The notes below the pieces were generated by a model, which did no database searches, was not told where the DNA came from, and saw nothing but the letters and a program-made list of their open reading frames with translations. DNA of 64,000 bases, from NCBI RefSeq assembly GCF_027596085.1, contig NC_072472.1, forward strand, positions 19,576,680 to 19,640,679. The letters run 5' to 3'. The DNA comes from Anoplopoma fimbria. Taxonomy: Eukaryota > Chordata > Actinopteri > Perciformes > Anoplopomatidae. Each line of letters opens with the position of its first letter. The first letter of the stretch is position 1. Positions 1 through 52,559 of this stretch are shown piece after piece. The translations under genes were made by a program, and so were the position numbers.

Positions 1-487
1 AGCGACTTGACCATATCCAGAGGACGGAGGAATAAGTTGATGCATGCAGTGCACTTTGTGCCCAGGAGTTTGTTGCTTCCTCTTAGGCTGCGGGTGGTTT
101 TGAATGCAGCGTTGTGACCTTAATTTGAATGAGTGATATCCAAAAGGAACACAACAATGGAAGTATTTAACTAGGAGCAGCTCCAAACCAGTTTCTGTAT
201 CAATGTTGTTGTGGTACACCTGAGCAGGCTTCAAAGCAGCTCGCGGTGTTGAGTTTGGGTCGTAGATACGGGACCAGTGGGACTTAAGTTGTAAAATAAT
301 ATTTGCCTTACTGTTTTGGTGACATGGACATCTACCAGTGAAGGAGTGAAGGAGCGTTCACACACTCGCCAACGAATTCATGACTTCCTTCTTCAGGGCC
401 ACGTGTTTCATTCGTTCTCTCATCTCCAGCGATGGTGAGTCTGGTGTCCCTGTGGTTGCTTGTGTGGTTTCTCTCTCTCTCTCTCTC

Positions 488-491
<4 letters not shown>

Positions 492-550
<59 letters not shown>
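492..550. repeat. (GT)n microsatellite after (CT)n
   Basis: A CT run at about 471-488 passes into 59 bp of GT repeat; shorter GT stretches follow to about 620. Confidence 0.97.
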
Positions 551-552
<2 letters not shown>

Positions 553-1653
553 TCTGGGTTGTTGTGTGATATTCCTCTGTGTGTGTCTCAGTGTGTGTGT
601 GAAAGATTTGTGTGTGTGTGGAGATCTGGACAGCCTTGCGTAGGTCCACTCCACTGTAGTGATGTTCCAGTCCGAGGCTGTATTGATTTCTCAATAGGAT
701 CTTCCTCCTCTGCAAGTAGATCCTTTTACCCGACTTTATCTCCTGTTTAATCGCGTGTCATGTTGAACTCGTCCCCGTTTAAACCCTGTTTAATGTGTGT
801 GGTTTTTTGGGTGCTCTATTGAACAGTATTAACGCGTCAGGGCTGATGAATCTTCTCCGCAGAAAAATTCCCTCTCCGTGGACTGACAGCGCAGCATTGA
901 TTTTCCTGTTTGTCACGCGCAGGGATTGTCAGGGTGCATTACCCGACGGAGGCAGCCGACATTGGGCCTGTCAGAGTGAGTGCAGATAAACATGTGAGCG
1001 TTGTGACTGGGGGGGGGGGGTTTGAACAGCACAACACAAACACAATGCAGCAGAGTAATGGTGAGGATTTTAATGTGCATTTGCATCTTGTCTAGGAAAA
1101 TCTTTTTGTTGAACCAAAGACATCTGAAGCGAAGAGAGGAAGAATATATTCCTTTTCAGAGACGTTAATGTTCAACTTATTTATAGATTATTGGGAGCAG
1201 CGTTTAAAAAGTTGTGTAGAATAACAGTGCTTTGACAGACATGGATAACAGAGCTCCCGTTCAGACAATAAAATATAATTTTATCAAACTATATAGAGAC
1301 ATATGGGAGGGCACACCCCTAAGGAGTCACATCTCAAGGGGTCCCAAAATGATAAACAGGATAAGAAACTACAAAAAAAACATATTTACGCATAAGGAAA
1401 ACCCTTTTCTCATCTTTACTTTAACTCTAGCAAATAACTGGATGGTTTTACCTTCTCAGGCCTCTAAAAATCATTCAAATACACCAATCTTGGAAAGATG
1501 ACACAGTTTTGGTTGAACAGTCGTACTTGTAGACATACGAACATGCAGAGGTGTCCATAGTGAACATATCTTTCTTTTAGGGCGACACAAACCTAGAACG
1601 TTCGGAAGCACTGCTCCACTGGCCCTGAATGCAACACTCTAAACACGCACTGA

Positions 1654-1710
1654 ACAAGAGAAGTCAACCACACTGCTGTAGCTGACAGCAGTGTGGTTGA
1701 CTTCTCTTGT
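1654..1710. repeat. perfect inverted repeat, 26-bp arms with 5-nt loop
   Basis: Bases 1654-1679 are the exact reverse complement of 1685-1710, with spacer agctg at 1680-1684. The pairing stops at both ends (1653/1711 do not match). No family assigned. It could be a fold-back (templated) duplication, a degenerate transposon or an artefact. Confidence 0.95.
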
Positions 1711-3107
1711 CTGGACACATACACCATTAACACTCGCGCAGCTTCTCAGCCTTTGCTTGTTAAGTGTTTGCACACTTTCTAGACAGATGATGTTACTTAC
1801 ACTGTGTAGAAATGTAAATCTCCTGTGACCTCAACAAACAAGTGTTATAATTACAGTGACAGTAATTATGTCCTCTACAGATATTACCCGTGGTTGTGGG
1901 CTTATGTGTCTTGAAAAATTGTAATCAGATAATACACACTGATGGAGAAATTACTGATGCTGTCCTGACTGACCGCATTAACATGGAAGCATAGTGTCCA
2001 CTCTCCAGTTCAACACTGTTAGCTCCGTCAGAGCGGTTGCTGTTCGTGCCGTTAGCACAGTTAGCATCTAGCCACGTGGAAGCAATCTCTCAATCATAAA
2101 TTTGCTGTGAATTCCTAGAGAACCAATAAGCTAGTTGACCTGAATAATATCATCCACTCCTTCTATTTATAGCTCTCTTCCTCTTTGTTATCTGATGTCG
2201 CCAAATAAAATCTACAGTGTACTGCTCTTCAACTCCATACAGGAAACACATTTGTAACTAGAATTTTCCCTGTATCACGAGCGCCGTCTTTTATGTTCCA
2301 TAAGTAATAATTGCTTGAGGAGTCATTTAGCATTTAATTGTAATGTCCCCCTTTTAGTTTGAAACTGATGCGACCAGCATACGTGGTGTTTTCTGCTAAC
2401 CAGGTTACACCACATGGCTTTAATCCGAGTTTTGCTGAGTACACAACCTTTATTTCCGTCTTCTCGCTCGCCTCTGTTCTGGGACATTTTCACAATCACT
2501 CTTTTCTTTTGTCTCTGCTTCATCCTCCCTCTGTGTCTCTGTCTCGAGGCGACTGTAAGTTATCTAGAAGGACACAGCTTGTGCATGTTTGTGTGCACAC
2601 TGATGGCTGTGCATGGGCCGTTTTTTCTCTGCTTTGTCTTTCAATGTTCCAACTCTGCATCCCGTGATGGACTGGCTCTCTGCTCTGTACACAGCAGCCA
2701 CCGCATTTCTGAATGATTCCTGCTGCCTATTGATGTTTCTGCAAATAGAAAGGGATCATGGCCTACATCTTTGTAAAAGAGGGAACAGACCTTGGTGCTC
2801 GTCTAGACACCAGTTCTTTGTTGAGTGCACCATGTGAGACTCTCTGTGCCATCAATCCATCCTTCCAGCTCACAGTTGAGTTGACGAAACATTGACCGTG
2901 TGCTGGCAGGAAACGAGGGGATTTTGGTGCTCTGTTGAGTTTTATAACATCTTGGATAACAAGAACAGTTCTCTGTTGTTGTTGTTTTTTCTCATGCTCA
3001 CATTAACTCACAAATATAACAGATTGGGACAAACTAGCCTGTCAGGATGCCAGAAGGTGTACAGAAGAGTCAGAGAGGGAACAGATGGATGAGAGCGAGA
3101 AAACAAA

Positions 3108-3142
<35 letters not shown>

Positions 3143-3607
3143 GCAGATCTTTTCTCCGGAACGGTCACAGCACAGTTGGAGCTGGACAAATGTCCTTACC
3201 TCAGTGTTTTAACCCCCCTCTTAGCCTTAACGCCTGATGTTCTACTCGTGTCTTCTTGCAGCGCTTCAGCACATTGTCACTGTTTTCTGTGCACGCTTCA
3301 CTAAGTCAGCTAAGACCCAAGTGCACTGTTTGAGAGCTATTTGTCCAACAGCTCCAAATAAACCATATGGTAGCTGTGACTCTCCATGGTCCACGTACAT
3401 ACTCGCATGCAACCAACAGACGGAGGGTATTTTTGTTTTTGATTGGCAGGTGGGCGGTCCAGCACAGTTAAGTGCATGTCAGAAGGTGACAGCCGTGTCC
3501 ATCAACATTAGCTTGATGACGTGTGTTGTCTCATGGGAATCGAACCCCGCTTTTATTTTGGAATTAGTTCTTTTTTTCTGGGCTCGTTTGAGTTGTGTGG
3601 TATTCTA

Positions 3608-3610
<3 letters not shown>

Positions 3611-3702
<92 letters not shown>
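3611..3702. repeat. (CA)n microsatellite, 92 bp
   Basis: Uninterrupted CA repeat in intron 1. Confidence 0.98.
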
Positions 3703-3706
<4 letters not shown>

Positions 3707-4769
3707 CTTCAGCACATTCATGTCTGTACAATGGTGGGTTCACACACATTTGTACTTTTAAAGTGGTTCAGCTGAGGCTACGTGCAGTCAGAGAGGCTCA
3801 CCTACACACCTCCCACATACAGCTGGCTGTATGGCTTTTTGTTAAAGCTACACAAGCTTTGGTGCATGTACTCCTATTCTACTGGATCAGATAGATCAAA
3901 GGGATTTGTATTCCGTCGGGGTAAAAAAAATTTTTGGACTATCTGTAGTGTGTAAGCATTCGCAAACACCTTTGTTTTACTTACTTACTTGCTTACTTAC
4001 AGTAAAAAAAATTACGCTCCTTTTCATTATAGTATGTGTTTGGTTTTCACCATCCTTGAGACACCTCTCCTCTCTAATAAGACATCAGATTTAAAAAGCA
4101 TTTTTATGTGTCACACAGGCTTTTTATATCTCCTCATGCCTTTTTCTTATCCTCCAACAGTGTTTTGTTGAAGGCAGGGCAGGAGTCGTTTCGGAGTCTG
4201 CGTTGTTCCCTTCCACTGGAGCTGTCACTGTTACTCAGGCCTGAACGCCCGCGTTGTCACTGGCCATGAATATCGACCTCAATACCGACACTAAGCCTAA
4301 TATATAAAACCCAAAGACTGTGATACGTAGACACAAAATCAAACTTAAAGGAAGACAGCTACATGTGGAGTTTGCTGCTTTGTAGAATCCTCAGAACAGG
4401 GATAGATTAGATGTCTATCTTTAAAGAAGTATTTCACCGCTGGCCTTCTTCAGTGGAAAAGGCTCACATATTTTTTTGAAATTGGAGCTACATGATCAGG
4501 GAAAACGGAGAAACAGAGAAAAAGGGCTGTGGTATTCTATAGTTTGGCCCTGAAACCAGTTCAGCTGTGCTAGACTGTTTTTTGCCACATGTGTAGTGCC
4601 ACAATAAGTGGTGGGTAACAGGAGAATCCATGTTTGCAAAAATAGCATTGAAGAAGTACTATTTTGTTCCCACTGAGTCGTGGTGGTCGTGAGTCACTGG
4701 AGCTCAGCGACGGCCTTCTCCTCTGTTGTGAAATGCTAATCTCCATCTCTCTGTTGCTCTGCCCTCCAG

Positions 4770-43598
<38,829 letters not shown>

Positions 43599-45413
43599 GT
43601 AAGAGGACAGCAGAAAACAACCAGCACTCAAATAGAGATGTCTCTGTCCTCCTGGGGGACGTTTCCCTGAATGTGACTAATTTTAATTTGCCGTCTAGCC
43701 TTGACGCACAATGAAGCGGTTTTGTCTTTGTGGCCTCTAATGACGCTGGTTGGATTAATAGTCTGAACGTGAGTTTATTTAGGGGGTTTCCCTGCCTTGT
43801 TGTGAGAAACGTTCCTATAAAAATGTCCTTTCAGTCTTGTTAAGTGGATCCTGCCTACACAGTGGAATCTGTGGTTTACTTGGTAGTAAGGCAGAACGCT
43901 GCTCTCCACTCATGCGCCGTTGTTTAAGTTGTGCATAAGCAGAGGAGTCATGTTTCCATTTTTCCAGAACTTCTTTGGAAAAATCTGTTTGGTCAAGTGT
44001 GGCTTGACTTCTGTCATTTTCCCCGCAGTTCGGCCCATTTTCCTCCTCTGCAAACTGGCAGAGCCTCGCTTGGTGAATTCAGGTCAACTGTGAGGAGTTT
44101 CAGTAGCTCTTATCATCAGTTAGTGTCCTCGTGTTTTTCTCAAGTGGTGCCAAAGCCAGAGGTGAGCTTCAAGCAGGTTATTTATGAACCTGCCTCTGAT
44201 ACTTCAACTCTCCAAACTTGACAGAAGTTATAAATCTGTTAAAAACTTTTCAAGATTTGTTTGTTGCTGCCTCGCGTGGAGTTACATTTGTAGTCACAGG
44301 TAAAAGCAGTATCAGTGACAAGCAGCACAGGGAATACAAATCGTCTGTCTAACATAGAGAGAAAAGTGGGGCAGACATGAATCATTCACATAGTGTTGCA
44401 TTTTAAAGGAAAGGACCCGTCTCAAAAATATCTTATGAATCTTATGTTCTTTGGTGGGTATGTTGTTTCTCCTCAGACCTTTGGGGGATGAAAAAAACAC
44501 CCAAAACATATTTCTTGTAGCATTTCCTGTTTGGCACCACCACTTTGCATGCTTTTCTCATTCAGTGTGATGATTTGTGTTGTCTTTGATTGCCTATGAA
44601 GAGCAAATGGGGATGAGAGTGAGCGTGCACCACACAGGCATACTTTTTTTGCTCAGCTTGCATCTAAACGTTGGATTTCTTATTTTTATGAACTTGAATG
44701 TTTCTAAAGTGAGACACCTACTGTATGGAAACAATGGACATATACAAATGACTACCAGTTCTACCAGTGTGGTAGAAAATAGTTAAACCTGGCCTTGCCT
44801 GTTTGATTGGGTTAATTGGGTCAGGGGTTGACTCCTGATGAACGATTGGCTGACCTATAAGAGGATTAAAAAAGTAATTGTGCACATGCATGTATGTGTG
44901 CACATTTTCTTCCTTGTCTGTGTGTGTAGAGTAATTGGCAGAAAAAGAACTTCATCGCTATTAAATGTTGAGTGAGTTTGCTCTGTTTTAACCCGTTCTA
45001 ACTCTAATTTTTCAAGTAGAATCATATAGATGAGTCATATACTATTTGATTCCCCTTCCTCTGTTAAAGTGGCCTATCCCATTTCTCCACTTGAGGTACA
45101 TCTTATATGACAGTAAAACCCACCCTTTCTGGTATGACTGCCAGTCAGAGAGACAAACGCTGCTGCTGCCGCTGCTGGGAACATCCACTTCCAGCCAAAA
45201 AAACAAAAAAATAAATACTCCACATGTTCTCTGGCTGGCTGTGGTGAGAGGAAAATAGAGATGGGGGATAGAAATAGAGGTAGAAGGCTATGTTCTATCC
45301 CAGAGTCTGAGAGGGTGGGAACGGTGGTAAGTGTGCATCATAGAGGGGGTAGAGAAAGAAGTGGACAATGTTTTATAGAGAGACTGTCTCCGCTGATTGT
45401 ATCAGCTCTGTAT

Positions 45414-45748
45414 AGGTGTAACAATTAGTTAATTGATTAATTAGTTGATCGAGGGACAAATGTGTTGACAACTATTTTGATTGTCGAATAACTGTCATTT
45501 TGAAGCAAAAATATTTATTATTATTTGGTTCCAGTTTCATAAATGTGTAAATTTGATTATTTGCTTTGGCTGTTGGCTGAACTGTTGGCTGAACATTTGT
45601 TGAGATCACCATATGTAAATGGACATTATAGCAGGCATTTTTCAGTATTTCCTGACATTTATAGACAAAACAATAATCGATACATTGAGATACTAATCAA
45701 CAGATTATTAGAAAATGCTAATAATCATTAATTATTGTATCCAACTAT
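45414..45748. repeat. fish interspersed repeat with attaat/ttgatc palindromes
   Basis: Begins ggtgtaacaattagttaatt, contains caactattttgattgtcgaa and ends near agaaaatgctaataatcatt. The pattern matches the repeat whose consensus I recall as alternating cgattaatcg motifs, common in percomorphs. Class not determined. Confidence 0.55.
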
Positions 45749-48700
45749 TTGAAAGTCTATTACTCAAGAGATCAGGGCCAACTGTACCATAATAAACCAT
45801 AACATTTTTAGTTTGAATTCTCAGGGTTTATTGCCACTTAACCACGATGAAGTCTGAGTGAGTATTTTATTTTATCTGACTGCACCGTGTTTCTGTTTTG
45901 AGTGATGTTTCAACACATTACACAGATGCCTAATGTCATGTATGGCAGCCAGGGAACCTAAGTATTGTACATTTTGCAAAAGCATTAGCCAGAGGGACAT
46001 CAGTCCACTCCACAGTCCAGAGTGCATACCTAGAGAAACTTTCACTTGGACCCGAGCTGTTTGCTTTCCTGGTGAAGCCGAGTTTAGAAGGAGCCCTCAA
46101 TGTTTTGCTTTCCTCTCTGGAGACCCTCTGATTTATTTAACAAGCTTGTGGAATACTGACAGACCGTAAAAGGGCATATTGGGCTGGAAGTTTTCTTTTC
46201 TTTTCTTTTTTCCCCTGCTATTACTTCACTTTGATACTCTGTCATTCTGTCATCAGAGGATGTTACACTTCAGGCCAGAGGTTTTATTTTGATAGTGACA
46301 ATTAGACCTGTAAAATTTTTGATGCAGTGTTTTCTGTTAAACCTTATGCCTTCATGCGCAGGAGTGAGCAAATTCACACACACAGCCACAAACACAGCGT
46401 AGAGAAAGCCGACAGTAGCACACTCATGTTAGCTTGATTGAGTTGCTTGTCCACAGGGGAAAAATACCACCATTTATTTCCAGCCCTTCACCCAACAGTC
46501 ATTCCCCCAGCAGATAACCTCTGATCTCTAAGGTCATGTTGCTAATCCTCCATTAAATGGCAACAACGCGGGGTTCCTCTCCCCCTGTCTCTCAAACTGA
46601 CAACACAAATGGATACTGAAATGTCCCCGAGCAGGCGATTTGCAAAATTGATCAGTATCAGCTCCCAGATGTTTCCAGTTTAAGAGAAGGGCTGCCCCTG
46701 GTGTGTTTTTTTCTTTTTTTTTTCTCGACATGTCCATGATGTTTTTGCTCTGTAACCTTTGATTGTCCTCTGGCTAAACAATCTTTTTATGGACGACCAG
46801 AGTGACTTCAATTACAATCGGAGACTTTGATTATATTATTTCTGATTTCATTGCCAGTGTGATGCTTCATAAATCTCTTGCTGCCGGGATTTAGTTCAGT
46901 CTGTCTTTAAGGGAACACAAAACAGGTCGGACTTGAACTGGTTACAGGTGGAAAGTGCAGACAATCTCCTGCTCTGCCTCGTGCGCCGTGCATCTCTCCC
47001 AAGTGACCCTCATGTGTCGGCTGTAGCTTGCAATACTTGTCTTCAGAGGGCCGGTTATGTAACTGTTTAGGTTAACTGCCCTGGTGCTTTGTGTGGCAGG
47101 GACGCGTCATATCACCCAGCCTCGGCCATGCTTTCATCTGGTTATCCGGCCCTCGTGGGCCGAGTCCCAGCCTCCCCTGGGCTCACCTCTATGGGCTCTT
47201 ATCACCTGTCTTATCAGGGGAAGAGTGTGTTGTCTTTCACACACCAACCAGCAATCTTAGTCGTTAAGTCTGTCGCACTGTTGAGGAAGAGAGAGAAAGA
47301 GATAATGGGGGATCCACTGTAAGTAGAAGAAAGTGGTCATCTAAGCACAGAACCTGACTGAGAATCATCATGTTTTTGAGTTTTCTTCAGTATCAATTTC
47401 TTTCTTGTCTTCTGATCTTTTGTCTTGTAGAAACCAGCACATTGCTCCTATCCATATTGTTGTGAGTCTATCACTTAAGAGATCAGGGCCAAAACCGCAT
47501 GGTGCTGTACTGAAGGTCCTCCTCACAGCATATACTTACTGTGTGTTTATGTAGGAACTGCATGTTCTCTGCAGTGTCCTTTTCTTAACGTTGCTCCAAT
47601 TATTCCTTATGAGTCATGTACCATCTCCAGTGATGTCCCCAGCAAAAGGGACACCACCCCAACCTCTTGACCCCCCTCTTTTCCCCTTCTCCTCCCATCA
47701 TTCGTGCACCCTCCTCCGCATGACGCTGGGGTTTGTTTTTATTTTATTTTCTGGGGTGAGGTCAACCCCCCCCCATCGCAGCACTGTTACTGGGCCTCGG
47801 TACGCAGTAACCTGATAGTTTTGTACAACTTCCCGGAGATGATGTGAGCCAGAGAAGTTGGGCGATTTGTTCCCGGCAGCTCTTAGCCCCCTCACCAAAG
47901 CCGAGGAGCTGGACAGGGGGTGCACGCATTAGCCAGGAGTTACTGTAAAAGTACGGGTGCAGAGGGGTTGTAAAGTTTGAGGGCAAGCATCTAGCTGCAC
48001 TCTCATTCCCACTTAAGAGTCGGAGCGCTTTCCTCCACACGAGGCATTAGAGGCAAAGTTTGACATTTACATGCTACGTGACGGGTTTATCGGTGAACGC
48101 GCCGTTGTTTGGGCTAATAGCGGGCTGGCTATCTAGATAATTAGCGGTGAAGCCTGTAGACCAGTGGCACTCAGTCGGTGGAGAAAGTGCAGGCCTCAAA
48201 CTCTGATCTAATCTCTCTAAGCACTCAATCAAACATCATGCCAACATCAGGCTGTCATGAGAATGTAATAAGGCCTGGTGAGTGCATTTAGTAATCTGTA
48301 CAGTATGTATAAACCGTGAAGAAAGTGCAGTTATAAGTGATAAGTTATATAAGTGCATTAGAAAAGCCGTAAAAGTATTTGTAAAGAGGCAGTTAGAAAT
48401 AAAGCTATCTTGGATTCTTTATATTTGATAGTCTTAATAAAACCATAGCAGTGCAGCATAGAATTAACACTAATGGGAACTAAATTACTTTTTTGTTTTT
48501 CTTTCGCTTTTCATGGAAAATGCCCAGGTCTCCCCTCTGACCGTTTTTTTTTTCTTTGTATTTTCTGTTGAAAATGTCTTGCCTCTGGGGCACACAGGAT
48601 GGTGGTATTTCATGTGGTATTTGTGTGTTCATGCTTCAGTGTGTAGGTATTAATATAAATGAGTGTCTAATAGATGGTGTCATTTATTTTCTTTCTGCGT

Positions 48701-48759
48701 CCCCCCTGTCATTTAGGGGTGGTGATCTGTCATGTTTCCATCCTACACACCCCCTGCGG

Positions 48760-48760
<1 letters not shown>

Positions 48761-48857
<97 letters not shown>
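48761..48857. repeat. (CA)n microsatellite, 97 bp
   Basis: Uninterrupted CA repeat, with shorter CA runs after it to about 48955. Confidence 0.98.
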
Positions 48858-48858
<1 letters not shown>

Positions 48859-49053
48859 ACAATACACACATAGCTGTCAATAACATTAACAGATGGGGCT
48901 CTGCTGTGTGTGTTCAGTTCCCCCTGGGGACACACCGACTCACATACACACACAAATGGGTGCTGGGTTAATACATTGTAAATGATATCAATAACTTCAG
49001 TCTGCTACATTACCTGGTGTTTATTAGCTGGTGTCTCCTTTGTGTTTGTGTAT

Positions 49054-49055
<2 letters not shown>

Positions 49056-49108
<53 letters not shown>
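49056..49108. repeat. (GT)n microsatellite
   Basis: GT repeat of about 53 bp. Confidence 0.97.
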
Positions 49109-50204
49109 GGGGTGGGGGTTGTAGCTGGATGCAGTGTGTTTTTGTTCATTACAAAAGATTGTGCAAGACCTCATTGCTCTTTTCCCTCATAAACCCACTT
49201 ATTTCATGCTTTATGTTCCCTATAGTTTCACAATATATTTTTTAATGAGGCTCATCCCTCATAGCCTTATTTTATTGATGAGTTCCAATTAAGCAGACTT
49301 CCTCATCAGACGATCCTTGATCATTGGAGTTGAGAGCAGTGTTTTTGATGGATTTGTAGTCTTTTCCCTGTCATCTTACCACAAAGAGGCTCCTCCGTCA
49401 CATCCCCTCACTTAGACAGCCTTTGTTCCCACTTGAAACATCCACTCCCTGCCACTTGGGATGTGCATGCCCTAAATACAGACACGCAACGCTGTAAGCT
49501 TTCTTAGATCATGCAAACACGCAGATACCCACTGTTTTTTCTCCTTTTGGGTAGAATAGGAAAAAGCCCCTGACCTGCCGAGTCTAGTTAAAGTGCGAGC
49601 GTGAAGACAAAGCATTTGATCAACATTTGTCATCCAGCTCAATGCTTTTCTTGGGTTTTTTCCTGTCAGTCTGATTTTCTCGGCTGGGAGGAAAAGGCAA
49701 TAATGAGGAACTCTAATTTATTGTTATAATGCCATCTTCTTATAGAAATGAATACAGGGACAACAGCAGCAAAACCACATTGTTGGCATTTTAGACTGTC
49801 CTGGCCTTACAGTCTGATGAAGGTCGACATGTGCTTAAACATCAGTGGAATGATGTTAATCATGTAGAGCAAGTAGCCTAAATGCATTTGTATGGTGAGT
49901 AAGAGTTGGCTGCACTTTGATCTGCAGTTTTGCTTTCAGTCTGTGTTGTTAGCTTGGTTATTTCTGAAAGTGAGTGAGTGAGATCCATTCCAGTTTAATC
50001 CAGTCGAAACAAGGTTTGTAAGGTATGTTGTTGATTTCTACGAGAATAAAATAGCATTGACCGTGACCAAAACATATCATCATATACTGTACGTTAATCA
50101 TACAGTATACATTTTACACAAAGAACAGATGAGGCGGATGAGAATCCAGCAGGCAAGTATTAAGTCATAAAGTCATTAAAGTCATTAAATTGAATCTTGA
50201 GGAA

Positions 50205-50462
50205 GCCATGAATGTTTCAACCAATTTTCATGACAATCCATCCAATAGTGAGCAGACAGAGTCTTTCATGGAAAGCCAAACAAACCTCGTGGTGAAGTGG
50301 TGAAGTCAGGGTATCACAAAAGTCCGTCATCCACTGGAAACCATGACTGTGCAAGAAGACCAATCCATTGTTGAGATATTTCAGTCTGGACCAACGTGGT
50401 AGACCGACCGACTGACCCACATTACCATCCACAGAGCCACACTGCTAACATGGCTAAAAAAA
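50205..50462 (-). repeat. fish interspersed repeat, copy C
   Basis: Contains catgacaatccatccaatag (reverse complement of the ttggatggat phrase of copy A), then gatatttcagtctggaccaa, ggtagaccgaccgac and actgctaacatggctaaaaa. Same abundant fish family as copies A and B, opposite orientation. Confidence 0.6.
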
Positions 50463-52559
50463 CATAATGGTTTCAGCTTTGACAGTAAAATTCTGATTCT
50501 GAATGTAACCAGTTATGAGAAAAAGGATGCCACAACTGGTTTAAATCTCTGACGCTGCTGGACTCTGTACAAGTCGGAGGCGTTTGACAGACTTTTGATT
50601 CAGCCAAGTATAAAGAGTGAACTGTGAACCGTGTAGGAAGAGCAAAGCAAGTGGAAATGTAAAGGCTAAATGATCTCAGTTAAACCTCCTCCATATCTCT
50701 ATGTCTCTTTTTCCCTCACCACTCCATATATCCCTCCATCTCTCTGTTGTTGTTCTTTTCAAGCAGAGAATACAAATGCACTTCTCCCCAGTGGACCTCA
50801 GAGATGACAAAGGCAAGCCTGCTTTGTAATTGCTCCTCATTATAACATTACATAATGTTTCAGGGAAGTGTAAAAGATTGACAACAGATGTAGGATTTCC
50901 TACCACGAAAAACATCCATGTGCAGCACACGTTGAGAGCGGCGTTTAGCAAGGCGGAGAATCGGAACCATAGCCCCAGATGGTGGCCAATTATGTGATGC
51001 TGGGAGTTAAAGGGAGAACAAAGGAGCTCATCACAGCGAGAGAAATGAAATGCTCTCCAGAGAGACACCGTGAATTTCTCCACGCATTCACTACTGCCCT
51101 TTTGTCTCGTGGAAGAGCCAAGGTTCAGAAATAATTGGAAACAGTCTAAAGAAAGGAGGGGTCAGATAATACAAAGAATGTCATATTTGAACACAAGGGC
51201 CGTCCATGTCCACGCTCAGATAAAACCGTGAGAGGTGATGAGAGACTCTCGTTCCAGCAGTAAGAGCTCGAGTTTTCCATTCTCTCGGCTGTTAAAAAAA
51301 ATTCCCAGTGTCTCTCTTATTGTTTCAGCTGCTCAGTAGCTGTGAAACCTTGAAGAGAATAATGCAGAGGCTCTGCAGTTTGAGACAGGAGCACAGAGAG
51401 GAGCGATCATTATTAATGACAAGTAGGCCTTTTGTTAACGCCCCGAAACCTCTAGCTGTCTTTGTAACCCTGCTGTGTTTAAAACAATCTGCTCTTATCC
51501 AGTTTTCATAGCAGGGGACTGCTGCTAGCAGACCAACAAATGGCGACAAAATATATATTCTTTTTCATTTGATTAAAACCCTGTGGTCTCTCTGTAACAA
51601 CAGTTATTCTTTTCTTCATATCCTGGGACATGCCAAATGTAATTCAGTTGGGTTTTTTTCCCTCGGTGCGGTGCAGTCATCTTTTTCTTCTAATTCCCAT
51701 ATAAACGTCACATTCACACATTCCCTGGCTGCTCTCAAGCGGTGGATTTATAGACAGCAGATGACATTGGGGGAAAGAGATTCACCTCATCCCTCTCATC
51801 ACGGTCCCAGTCTGACTCTCTGAGGGGCAAAGCTCATTTCATGCTCAGCTCTGCCTGCCGGCACACTGAGAGGCTCAACCCATGGATTGATTCGGGTCTG
51901 TGAAATCCCTGGGTGGTCAATGGATGAGTGTCCTCTTTGTGGAAGTCTTCCTGGAGACGCGTCCTTTGTTTGTGCTCTGTCCTCATTGGTTTTCTTTATA
52001 ATATGACACTTATAGAACACATCTTATAAAGCAGTATCGGATCATTTAAATTGCAATATAATTTATACTTGGCCTCCCAACTAAAAAAGACAGCATCAGT
52101 CATTTTACCATTTGCCCCACCTTACATTTGCTAACGTCTAAGTCCTTAAACCCTTCACCGGCCGTAGTAATTGTGACTCTTGTCCGTCAGGAGCAAAGGA
52201 AGAATTCTGATGAAGCTACAAAGAGTTCTTAATGGAGGTTGTCGGGTGGATGGTTTGGCTAAGAAAATGTCTGACTTTCAATTTCCTGTCAATGTTGTTT
52301 TCTTTATTCCAAGACCGTGGTTGTTCTCTTATTGTAACCGAGTGGTGATTATTATAACCATGACAACAAAGGTCCCCTAACCTTAACAAAGTAATTTAAT
52401 TTAAACCATAAAGACAATGTCTCCTATCTTTCCCTAACCATATTGTGTTAGTGCCTAAAACCAAACATTAACCAAAACAGTGTCAGACCCTATCCTTTTC
52501 TTAGAGGTTGGAGAACAGACAAACAGTCGTAGTTTGACATTTGTCTTGTTCGCTTTATT

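Larger units (their letters stand above)
1..4769 (+). other. abr intron 1 (3' part)
   Basis: No supportable coding exon. Contents: (CT)n/(GT)n at about 471-550, poly-G at 1009-1020, the perfect hairpin at 1654-1710, (CA)n at 3112-3139 and 3611-3702. Moderately CpG-rich sequence at about 735-990 was considered as an upstream exon and not accepted. Confidence 0.7.

Noticed and set aside
332..715. Open frames made of His-Thr or Cys-Val repeats (also at 3521-3894, 9630-10164, 12738-13111, 23064-23546, 29965-30262, 38066-38438, 48556-48971)
   Set aside because: They are translations of (CA)n/(GT)n microsatellites, which lack stops in several frames; not genes.
924..975. Possible short upstream exon between cgcgcag and gtgagtg
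   Set aside because: AG and GT borders exist but the translation matches nothing in ABR or BCR, and the base before the donor is not the usual g. Probably chance in a CpG-richer stretch.
1654..1710. The perfect hairpin as a microRNA gene
   Set aside because: Full pairing with a 5-nt loop and only 26-bp arms is not like a metazoan pre-miRNA, and no miRNA seed family was recognised. Kept only as an inverted repeat.
50676..51083. 135-residue open frame on the minus strand
   Set aside because: No recognisable family and low-complexity C-terminus; not supported.
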